Positions 12,701 to 21,916 of a stretch of 64,000 nucleotides of DNA are shown here, one piece after another. Made by a program: the position numbers and the translations under genes. The stretch lies in contig CM048576.1 of NCBI GenBank assembly GCA_026413225.1, positions 1,620,501 through 1,684,500 on the forward strand. Reading direction: 5' to 3'. Below the pieces are notes generated by a model. The model had not been told where the DNA came from. It made no database searches and saw only the letters and a list, made by a program, of their open reading frames with translations. Position 1 is the first letter of the stretch. Each line of letters opens with the position of its first letter. The stretch comes from Otis tarda (Eukaryota > Chordata > Aves > Otidiformes > Otididae).

Positions 12701-15700
12701 ATACTTTAGTGCATGGACACTGAGTTGGAGCACATGCAGTAGTGTGAAAGAGGAGCAGATCCCAAATCCAGTTGCCCCTGGCCAACGCTACCTGCCGATC
12801 CGGCATCGACTGCAGCAGCCCAGCGCCGGCACACGGGTAGATCCCTTGGCAACGTCGGCAATTAAATACCTACAGCACCTCAAAACCTGAAAAAACAACA
12901 AGTTACACAAGTCTTATTTCAAGTTTTTTCCTCTGTCTATACAAGAAGAAACAGAATACATCAAATATTCAAACTTCTCTTCTTTGCCCTTCTTTTGTTC
13001 CCATGTTTTTCTGCAAATTGCATACTGTCCAAATTCTCCAGGCTCTGTCCTCTCTTTTCTTGTTACAGAGCGACTTCCATCAAACCCTAGATCTCAAACT
13101 CCTCAAACAACCAACAAAGAATGTATTTCAGTACGTTAAATTTGAGAAGTCACAAGAAAGGCTGTGGTATAACACTGTGATATCACTCACAAAGGACTAT
13201 TACTTCATTGTGAATGAAAACAGCATCTGGCACAGGGCAGGAAATAATTGACCAAAAAAAAGCACCCAAGAAGTACAGCAATGAAAAAATCAGAATCGAG
13301 TGAGTTTATGGCTATGCAAGTTGTTTGCTTCATTATAGACTTTTGCATTGTGAAAACGTTTCTTTAAATTAAGGGAAGGAAAAATACCACGCTCGTTAAG
13401 ACTTTTTTTTCCGCCTTCGACTCAAACGCTTGCCAATAGCTTTCCAACAATTGCGTGATTCATTATTGAGTATTTCATCATGAAAGAAGCCTGCGTTCTG
13501 CATGGTAGAGAGCTCTTTCATTTTTATTTTGTATTTATGTTATCAACCTACATGGCAGCTGTTAAAGAAAACCAGGAGATAAACCCCCAGCAGGTGTTAC
13601 AGTTGGCTTTTAGTCTTAGTTTCACCTTTAATGTGGTTTTTGCTGTGTGGCAATTGCTCTATATGAAAAAAAAAGGTAGTATTTTGTAAATTATTTTTCT
13701 ACGCTTTCTGTAACCTTTATAAGAGAAAGGGAATGGGTCAAAATAAAACTAGGTAAGGGCCAAATTGGGGAAGGAAAAAAAATTTTAAAAAGGCATCACC
13801 AGCAGGTTTCCTGGAAGCTCCACAGAAAATTAGTGAGGAGAAGGCAGAGAGGGGGAGCCAGGCTCTGGAATTCATTACTAAGACTAACACAGGAGACATT
13901 TCATGACAGCTTTTTGCATTTGAGGACCACCACGAGCATGTAAAGTGGCTCATTCAACTTCTCTAGGCATTCCTGAATGAAAGAGAACTCACGAGGGAGA
14001 TGAATTCACCCGTATCAGACTGATATGAGAAGTATAAAATGACCTAGCAATCTCAGGTGTATTCCTGGCTTTCGCCTTCCCAAATACCTCAGCAAATAAT
14101 AACTTGCAAGATAGTCTTACCTCAGCAGCAAAAAGAAGATATTTCAGTGTAAAAACTGAAAGTATCTGCAGCTGGCAAGTGTCTTGATCTAAGTAACTCC
14201 AAGTTTGCTTTAGGAAATGCCCTTGCTATGACTACAGTCCTCCAGTGTTCAAGCAAAATCACTAAGCAGCAAGTTTCAGAGCATTTTGAAGATCTGGGGT
14301 GAAGTGCTGGGACCCTTTGATAAAACCTACAGCCCAGATCCTACCTGAGCTCCCACTCCGGTGTATCAGCTTTAAAAACAAGTTTTCTTGAACAAGAAGC
14401 ACTGGAAAAATATCAATTCTGCTCGGACAGCAAAGCTCTTGTAGCAAAACCGCAGGAAAACTCCCTGTAAAAATCAAGGCAGAGCAAACCTAACATGACA
14501 CAGGACACAGAAATATTTTCTTGTGAACTGTAGCCTCACGCTCAGGCGAGCAAATCCTGAATTTTTCCACTGTATGCAGGCTGAGGTTACAAAAGTTCAA
14601 AGCAACAGTTGAACAATTCTGTAACAACAGAGAAATGCTAAGTGCTTTCATAACCGTGTTTGAAAGAATGCTCTCACCTTACTGTGTCAATCCACTGCTT
14701 TGAAGAACACACCTCTGTTTCAGGTCAGGCTGGCCAGGTGCCTGCTTGCACCTGGAATACAGAACATTTGGGTGCACCTGAACAACATCACATGAGCTTT
14801 GGCAAGGGGGATTTATTTCCTGCAAGGAGGGAAAAAAAAATAAAATAGAGAGTTGAAAACAAGACTGGCTGAAAATAAAAATGAGTGGATTATGTTCTGC
14901 TCACTGAGAGATTTTGGAGAAGCAGACTGACACATTTTTTCATAGCCTACAGTATCTGCATCTCTTCTCTGGTGTCATTTGTCTGAAACACAGGGGAGGA
15001 TTTGCCAGAATTCCCTGCTCTGGGCAGCTCTGAGCAGCTAATTTTGATGATTTTCCTGTCTGGCAGCAGAAGTTTTTCATTTGGAGCCACCTGCAGCAGG
15101 GCAGAAGCTGCAGCTTCACTCTTAATGGCTATCTCAGATAATAGCATTTCCTTTTTGTCAGCTTTAGAGATAAAGCAGCACTGAACTCACTGACAAGTCT
15201 TGGCACTTCTTAGACATTTTCTCCATTTGATACCCACTGTTTTCTTAAGACACTTGTTTTCCAAGGCATTCAGGTACCTGTCTATAGCATAAGTAGAACA
15301 TACTTACCTTCCAAACTCAGTTTACCTTCAAGACATCCCTTCCTTTAAGTACTCAGTCACTGAAACAAACGTTTCTCTCCCACTGAGACAACTATCCTCT
15401 TGAAGGACACATCCAACTGCAGAGAACTGCTCTGCAAGAGATATTTTTTGAAAGCAATCCAAGATGATATTTAAATCAATACAGCCCCACACCGCTGCAG
15501 GTGCCTGCTCTCACTGCAGGGTCAGGTGCTCAAACAGGACACTGCAGTCTCCTGTGCCAAAGACATGGAGAAGTATTTTTTTTTTCCTTTTATTTCACCA
15601 CAAAATCCCAGAACCCCCCAGGAAAGTCACAGCAATATTTTTATTTTCAAAGGTATAGCATTTCAATTATCATAATAAAAGATTACAGAAGAAAACTTGA

Positions 15701-15900
15701 AAACAGGGCAAGTAAAGATTCAAATCTCAGGAAAAAAATAAGTAAAGCATGCAACATCCTCCAAAATCATAACATACACTGGGCTTTTTCTGAGCAAGAC
15801 AAGGAAAACTTTAATAAATAAAGTAAAACCAGCACACTAAAAACAACCTCTTAAACAAAAGTTCTGAAAAAAACCAAACTACTGTATCTAAAATTAGAGT
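6720..15900. other. APLP2-PRDM10 intergenic block, left part: no gene seen
   Basis: This AT-rich, CpG-poor sequence (about 7-15 CpG per kb by hand count at 7.0-9.0 kb) lies between the diverging APLP2 and PRDM10 promoters. ORFs are short, lack recognisable domains and have no splice context. It contains A- and T-runs (for example an A-run at about 8,218-8,235), a short ATC repeat at 7,241-7,258 and no recognisable transposon. Distal enhancers may exist but cannot be named from the sequence. Confidence 0.7.
7241..7258 (+). repeat. (ATC)n microsatellite
   Basis: Six consecutive ATC-type units (GATCATCATCATCATCACC context) sit in intergenic DNA. It is a simple sequence repeat with no visible functional context. 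Confidence 0.7.
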
Positions 15901-15919
15901 TACTAGAAGGACAAAGCTT

Positions 15920-16400
15920 TACCTGCAGCACCCAGGCTGGAACACAGCACCCTGCCAGCGCCCTGAGGCCGCTAATAAATCTTACGGACCCTGAGCAGCT
16001 TCACCTGCAGCCTCCGCCCACTGGTCCTGAGCTCTATTTAAACCCAGCCCTGGCCCTCATTCCTCCTGGAGGTGGTTCTAGAGGAGCTGGGCTTCTGCTC
16101 AGGAGCAGTTGTACCTGGCTATGTGGTTCTGATCTTACCTCTCATAGTGAGTCTGCCTCATTGCTTTGGATTTGGTAAGTGATTACTGAGTTTTTGTCTA
16201 ATCCTGATTGTCCTCACCATCTTGTATCCTGACCTGCAGGTTTAATTTCTGTCTGGATCTCAGAGCTGCTTTATCCTCTTGAACTTGCCTGCTGACCTGG
16301 ATTCTTAAATGACCCTGACTATGGTTTCCAGAGAAACCTTCTTGATTTTTCAGGCGCTGAAGGGTGGGAATGTAGCTGGTGAGTACTTTCACAAGCTTGT
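15920..16400 (+). repeat. Unclassified repeat-like segment with TATTTAAA core (candidate LTR or other element)
   Basis: This segment is richer in G+C than its flanks and contains a TATA-like CTATTTAAACC at about 16,035-16,045, followed by CTG- and CCT-rich sequence. Its texture looks like a decayed promoter-bearing element (solo LTR or similar) more than like unique AT-rich intergenic DNA. I could not define TG...CA ends, a poly(A) signal or a target duplication, so it remains a low-confidence call. Confidence 0.2.
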
Positions 16401-16808
16401 AGATGCAGACTTCTAGAGAAAAACTAGGGACTCCCCCAGGTCATGTACCATGGTGTCTATGATGGAGAAGACTTTATGGCATGGAAACACCCCTGCCAAT
16501 TCCTACATCCATGAGAAGATCAAACTTATAAATTCTGGGGAAGGAGAAAGACTGAGCACCTAGATAGATATTTATATCTACATTTAAAAACAATACTGAG
16601 GTTTTCTAGCTAGGGTTTTTACTTCTTGCTGCTCTACAGAAGGCCTAGATAAACAGAGTGTATAGTTAGCACAGATATTAAATTACATCATTAAATATTT
16701 CTTTCAAGGTGGTTGTTGTCTAAGCATCTACCATAAGTTATTGTACTTTATTCCATCTTGCTTCTCTTTCTTATCTACTAAATGTATCCAGAAGCAGGAA
16801 GAATATCT

Positions 16809-16914
16809 CTGAAGATATGATTAGGGATATGATTTAGCTGAGAAGTATTGGTGATGGTTGGACTGGATGATCTTTTAGGTCTTTTCCAATCTTGATAATT
16901 CTGTGATTCTGTGA
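16809..16914 (+). mobile_element. CR1 LINE, 3'-truncated fragment (3' end)
   Basis: The segment shows the typical 3' end of sauropsid CR1: GGGATATGATTTAG, then GGTTGGACTGGATGATCTT, AGGTCTTTTCCAA, ending in two copies of ATTCTGTG (positions about 16,899-16,914). CR1 elements are usually 5'-truncated and end in short (ATTCTRTG) repeats instead of a poly(A) tail. Only the last ~105 bases are present, with no reverse-transcriptase ORF. It is on the plus strand and is the clearest evidence that the genome is avian or reptilian. Confidence 0.9.
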
Positions 16915-16919
16915 AGATC

Positions 16920-19900
16920 CCTTCTTCCCCAACAGAAGTCAGGTAAGACTGACTCTATCATTATTTTTTTATAACAGCTATCAAAAGGATGTTGTATTAA
17001 CAAGCTCTTTTCCAGGGCTGGAGATGGGGAAGCTTTCTAGAAAACTTAAAAAATCTTTAAGTCTTGTAAATATTGATCATGATTTTCTAAAGAGTTCATT
17101 ACAATGCCTAAATACAGGACTGGTTTTAATAGAGAATATTCTATTTCTGTTCAACTTTCTAGCAAACTGAGCTTTAATAGTTTTCTGAGTCATTCCAGCT
17201 TGCTTAATGGAGAGGAAACCTAAACAGCCTCTGCACTTATTCTACAGTTGATAGACAAATTATTTCCCACTAATGACAACAGTGTTCTGTAACCAGAACT
17301 AGCTAATGGTGCCACCTGAGCTGGAGTGAGAAATCAGCCAACAAAACTGGGTAACTTCAGTACTGTAAGGCTAACGGTGGTTGAACTTCTTTCCCAGAGA
17401 AGAAACGCACGTGCTAAATCAATGGTAATCCCAGATGAAGGAATAGCTGACCTGGATTTGAAGCTGAGCTGCATCTGTCCAGGGCAGGTTGCTGGGAAGT
17501 GCTCCAATAACTAAGAAGCCTTGCAATGTGAAGAACAACTCTGCTGCATGGGTGCTCCTGAGCTTGCCATCGCTGGTGAGCCGGGGCATCTGCTGGTGCC
17601 GCGGCCAGCCGGCTGCCTTGCTTACGGGTCGGGGCTCCACAGCAGCAGCTGCGCACAAGAATGAAAAAAATATTTTTCTTACCCTGGAAAGAAAAGCTTG
17701 CAAGCAGGCAGTTTACATCAAAATTTGTGAAGCGCTGAACTCCTGGTTGACTTCTGTCTTCCCCTAAACCCAAAGATCTCAAGGCACCATCAGAAGGATG
17801 GTGCCTGATGCCTGTATTCCTTATAAAATACAAGGCATACAATAAAATATTTATATTCCCTATCAATGCCGTTTGGGTGGGTACAGATGAGGCCAAAGGG
17901 TGGCCAAGAGTGAATATTTGTGATTAAATGTTTTCTCTAGCGGTATGTCTTTCATTTGAAGTAAAATCACTTAAAACTTGAAGATTATTAGGTAGCTGCT
18001 ATCAAATCACACTAACCCCCAAACTTTTTAGTCAAAAGTTTCCTTTGCAGTATTTTGTCTTGCTCTAAAGCAATAAACTTGCATCACTACCTTCATGTTT
18101 TATATTCTCTGTGTAGGATGTGAAGTAATTACACTGCAGTCGTGTTGTAATTTAGCAGATTCTCACAGAAATGTGGAGAGTGCTCAAGTTTTTTCTGTAT
18201 TCTAGATTGTTTTAAATCACAGTGAGCTGCAGGAGGGAAAGTAGATGAGCACCGCAACGCACAGCACAATTCTGTGTTGAGTTTAATTTGGAAATCTAGG
18301 TGCAGGTACCTACTTAGCGTGCACAGATGTAGTCCAGGAGGTCAACAGGGCCAGCGAGGCATCGTCTGCTTCTATATCTGAAATGAGTTTATAGCAGTGG
18401 AACACTTTTCTTGGTCATGTTTTAATCTACGTGCTTCTCAAAAGTGGGATAATGTCATGAAGAAAAATCAAATAACCCCAACAAAAATCAGAAACCAAGA
18501 TGTAGACAGAAGAAAGCTTTCTAGGAGGTGGGAAAGGAGATGAAGGGCTGGTGAGGAACTTGAGGGAAAAGTGGTCCAGGCGTGGGAGGGTTGTTTTTAA
18601 GGCCAAGATTTGGGACAGTGAAGGGAATGGATGGAGAAGTTGAGTCCAAAGGATATTGGTGAGGAAATGAAATGAAGTGTGGCTGTAGTGTGCTTTTCCA
18701 GGTGGAACCTGAAATGAAGGGGAAGATGGCCCTCACCAGCAGGACGTACGTGTGCTTGGATGTGGGAGATGGTGCTGCGGCCCGGAAAAACGAGACAGAA
18801 CAGGCAAGACAGGACCTGTGCAGGGGAGGCAGTGCTGAAACTGCCCTACACAAATGAGGTGATGCAGGGATGGCGATACGGATCTGATCCCCCCCAGGAG
18901 ATGATGGGGGGAAAGGAGGATTCAAAGGATTACAGCACTGTTTTCCAGACAACTATTTTATGTAGCTTATTTGAAGGATGAAGATTAGAAACAAATAAAC
19001 AATGTTGAAGGCTTCTCTCTCTCTCTGACAGCATGAGGCTACTGGAAAAACAAAGCCTGTGCTGGAGCATCAGAAACAACCCATGAAATGTGAGAAATAC
19101 AATAGGCGTTACATCACGTTCCAGATACTGCAGATGATGGATCAGACCAGCAGCCTTTTTCTGCATCTGGCAGCTTGTTGCATCCACTGTAGGCTTGCAC
19201 TGAATTGGTTTTTCCAAGCTAAGAGGGGGAGAGGGGGGGAAAAAAAACCTGTGGAATAACTTCCAGAACATGACCCATGTACCAGAGCAGGACAGCCCTG
19301 AGGTCCTGCGCTGTTTTGTTGGAGTGAGTAAATCTTCAAAATGTTCGGGTGACTCTCAGAAATCCCAAATAAAAACACAACACTGAAACTACTTTGGTTT
19401 GTGTTTTTGTTTTTTGTTTTTATAATACATATAGCTGTTAAGACTTATGGGAAATAAAGCACTCTTGGTCTTCTGCGTTTTGCTGTGCTATGTGTTAATC
19501 ACAATGTTTCAGCATGGTATAATGAAATTGAAACTCTGTATAGGCTAGAGGAATAAATTGACTTTCACCTTCATAATCCAAATTAAAAGAACTGCCCAGA
19601 GGAGTTGCGCAGTATTGCGGAGGGGGGAAAGAAAAACCCAAACCCAGAGCTTCTCCAGACTGGGTAACTAATTCTGCTCACTCCAGTTTAAAAATTCTTT
19701 CTTGTCTAATGATTTAAGGTTAAGTTACTAAGTGCAAGTTAGAAAACTTGTATCTATATTTCTCTTTTTTCTTGATTTCTCATGGAAGGGGATGGGTCAG
19801 TACCATAGGTGATGATTTATTATACACCTGTGCCTCTTAATTTAAAAGGCTTTAAAAAGCCAGACCTTGTGGAGGCGCAGTTTACGAAGCCATTTGGAAT

Positions 19901-20280
19901 AAACTTGAAAGGTGCTGAACGCAGAGATTGTCTTATTTAAGAAATATCTACTGAACTACTGGATCAAACAGCTTTCTGAGCGTCATTGCAAAAAAAAAAA
20001 AAAAAAAAAGAATAAGAAAAGAAATATTTTTCCATGCCACCGTAATGCAAACACCTCTTTAAGAAGAACAACAACAACACGGTGATAACCCCACTGGAAT
20101 GACCAATTAGTTAAATTTCCAAACAATAGTAATTATTATCCTTCTCTGAGCTGACATTTAGGCCTTGGACACATATAGCATGAAAGAAAAAATTAAATGC
20201 CAGTGCCAATGTGGGTCCTTTTGAGCAGGAGGAGTGCTTTGGGGGGCATTTCCTCACAGGCTGACCCTCGCTCTTGCTTC
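16920..20280. other. Intergenic block, right part: no gene seen
   Basis: This AT-rich, CpG-poor sequence lies upstream of the PRDM10 CpG island. A 20-base A-run lies at about 19,989-20,008, a CT-rich (TC)n tract at about 19,012-19,025, and a purine-rich stretch at 18,520-18,960 makes a long minus-strand ORF that has proline/serine-rich, low-complexity translation and no supporting features. No tRNA, ncRNA or further transposon was recognised. Confidence 0.65.
19989..20008 (+). repeat. Poly(A) run
   Basis: About twenty consecutive A residues lie in intergenic DNA about 0.3 kb before the CpG island. No retroposed gene or SINE body was recognised upstream of it, so it is treated as a simple homopolymer. 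Confidence 0.6.
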
Positions 20281-20551
20281 AGCTTTTAATTTATAAATAA
20301 AATGACAGCGAGACCCGCTGGGCTGCTGGTTTTGACGCGGTTTCGGACCAGTAACTCCGAGGGGCTGCCGGAGGGGGTGGCGGGGCCTGCGGAGCACGGC
20401 GACTGGGAGCCCACGAGGGATTCTGGACTCACCTCCTTATCGGGTGGGGAGAGGGAGACGTACCCGGCCCTCCCTGCCGTGTAAAAGGTGGGGGGGGCGG
20501 GCGCCCCCCACCCCAATAAAGAACTGCACATCCCTCGGCGACCGCTCCTCC

Positions 20552-20650
20552 CCGCCGGCAGGGGGCGCCCCGCCCTCTTCCGCCCTCCCAGCAGGGGGCG
20601 CTGCTCGCGTTTTCCCCCACACGCAGACGTCCTCCCCCAGCAGGGGGCGG
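20552..20650 (+). promoter_or_regulatory. Cluster of three CTCF-like core motifs
   Basis: The core GCAGGGGGCG occurs three times in the same orientation at 20,558-20,567, 20,591-20,600 and 20,640-20,649. The middle copy reads CCAGCAGGGGGCGCT, matching the well-known CTCF consensus almost perfectly; the outer two match slightly less well. Spacing is 33 and 49 bases. Three same-direction sites just upstream of the promoter suggest a chromatin-loop anchor or insulator between the intergenic block and PRDM10. Binding itself is inferred. Confidence 0.6.
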
Positions 20651-20658
20651 AGCGCCGC

Positions 20659-20736
20659 GATGAGAGGCGCGCTCTGATTGGCGGCAAGGCACCCGGCGGA
20701 GCGGAGCGGGGATGAGAGCGGCGCTCTCATTGGTCG
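20659..20736 (+). promoter_or_regulatory. Duplicated 26-bp inverted-CCAAT module
   Basis: Two imperfect copies of a 26-base unit starting GATGAGAG and ending ATTGGYSG lie at 20,659-20,684 and 20,711-20,736. Each contains an inverted CCAAT box (ATTGG at 20,677-20,681 and 20,729-20,733), 52 bases apart. The second lies just upstream of the TAAATA element. NF-Y binding is the likely role. The copies appear to come from a small tandem duplication. Confidence 0.55.
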
Positions 20737-20756
20737 CGGGGACCCGATGGGGGGAG

Positions 20757-20762
20757 TAAATA
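20757..20762 (+). promoter_or_regulatory. TATA-like element (TAAATA) of the upstream PRDM10 promoter
   Basis: TAAATA in an otherwise GC-rich context lies 24 bases after the second inverted CCAAT box. If used it would place a start near 20,787. CpG-island promoters often have dispersed starts, so exact use is uncertain. Confidence 0.3.
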
Positions 20763-20789
20763 CCCGGCTAGGGGGGCTCCCCTCCCCCC

Positions 20790-21084
20790 CGTCCCTGTGG
20801 ATCGGGCCCCCCCCTCCTTGCTCCCCGGCCCCCTGACCTGGCCGCCTCCGAGTCTTTTCTTGAGGATTTTTATGCCCCATCTTCGCGGGCGGAGGCGTTT
20901 CAGCCAATCAGCGTGCGGCGCCGCCGCCGGTTGCCAGGCAGATTATGGTAATGAGGTCCGGGCGGCCGCCCCCCCTCCCGCTCTGCAGCTACCATTGTGA
21001 GGTGAGGACAGGTGGGGGGGTTTGGGGCCGCAGCGGGGCCGGCGGCGGCGGTCGGGACGCGGCAGCCGCACGAGACCCCCTCAG
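20790..21084 (+). other. PRDM10: Candidate PRDM10 non-coding exon 1 (boundaries uncertain)
   Basis: The coding start lies 8.6 kb downstream in a separate exon with a clear acceptor, so at least one untranslated first exon is required. Two plausible donors exist in the CpG island: TGTGAG|GTGAGG after 21,001 and CCTCAG|GTAACG after 21,084. I could not decide between them, and the transcription start is not visible. A third possibility is an exon starting at the TATA promoter at 21.9 kb. Confidence 0.4.
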
Positions 21085-21177
21085 GTAACGCGATGGGACG
21101 GTCCGGGAGGGAAGCTCGATCCGGGGGCGCTGCGGGGACCCGCCGGGGGTTTTGGACTTGTTGTTTTAGTCGCACCC

Positions 21178-21186
21178 AAGATGGCG
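21178..21186 (+). promoter_or_regulatory. YY1-like site
   Basis: AAGATGGCG, followed by CC, matches the YY1 consensus. It lies just downstream of the candidate first-exon donors, a usual position for YY1 in CpG-island genes. A second copy on the opposite strand (GCCATCTTG) is at 21,450-21,458. Confidence 0.5.
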
Positions 21187-21449
21187 CCCGGAGCTGGCGG
21201 CTCCTTAGCGCCGGGGACGGGATAAACCGTTCGCTCCCGCGAGTGGGGGGGGGGTTGGGGCAGGATGCAGTCATTCCCCTTCCCCCCCCGCGGGAGAGGT
21301 ACAGTCCGCTTCCCCCCCCTCCCCGCCCCAGCCGGGATCCCCCACCCGCCCCGGACAGAGGGAGAAGGGGCTGCCCCAACCCGTGTTTCCTCCCCTCTCT
21401 GGATGGTACAGTCCGGACCCCGGCACCTCAATGGCGGGGGGGTGCCGGA

Positions 21450-21458
21450 GCCATCTTG
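21450..21458 (-). promoter_or_regulatory. YY1-like site (reverse)
   Basis: GCCATCTTG is the reverse complement of CAAGATGGC. Together with the site at 21,178 it forms an inverted pair of YY1-like sites about 270 bases apart. Confidence 0.45.
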
Positions 21459-21759
21459 TCCCCCTCCCCAGCACTGTGGGCGCATCACCCCCCCTCAATA
21501 ACTCGGGGCCGCTCGCTTCCCTCTCCCCGTGGTTAGACCGGCTCCCCTACTGTCGGCTGCCGGGCCGTCCCCTTTCCTCTTGCCGCCAGCTCCCGTCCCC
21601 CCCCACCCTAGGGCCGCAGTGGTTGGGGCTGACTGACTGTTGGGCGCCCCCACGGGGGGCTGATGGCGACTCGCGCTTTCTCTGGGAGGGGGGGGCAGTG
21701 GTTTCTCACACTGGGGAGCGGTGGCGGGAAGCGGGGCGCGGGGGCACCTGCGCCTCTTG

Positions 21760-21916
21760 ATTGGCCGCGTGCCTCGCGCCCCTGCCTCCTATTGGCTTAG
21801 TTAGGGGAGGGGGCGTCGCACCCCCCTTCCTCCCTCCCCGGATTGGCTGCGGGGGGTGGTGGCAGTGGGGCGCGGAGGGTATAAAAGGGGGAGCGGATGG
21901 CGGGGACCCGCAGTCT
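21760..21916 (+). promoter_or_regulatory. Second promoter: three inverted CCAAT boxes, TATA box and initiator
   Basis: Three ATTGG boxes at 21,760-21,764, 21,791-21,795 and 21,842-21,846 (31 and 51 bases apart) are followed by a canonical TATAAAAG at 21,880-21,887 and an initiator-like GCAGTCT whose A (21,912) lies 32 bases from the first T of the TATA box. This is a complete focused promoter, about 0.9 kb downstream of the other candidate PRDM10 start region and pointing towards PRDM10. It may drive an alternative PRDM10 first exon or an independent transcript. An ATG at 21,943 would open a 50-codon ORF with no recognised domain. Confidence 0.6.

Noticed and set aside
18521-18952. 143-codon minus-strand ORF in intergenic DNA
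   Set aside because: The opposite strand is purine-rich, which removes stops. The product is Pro/Ser-rich with no domain, and no splice or promoter context is seen.
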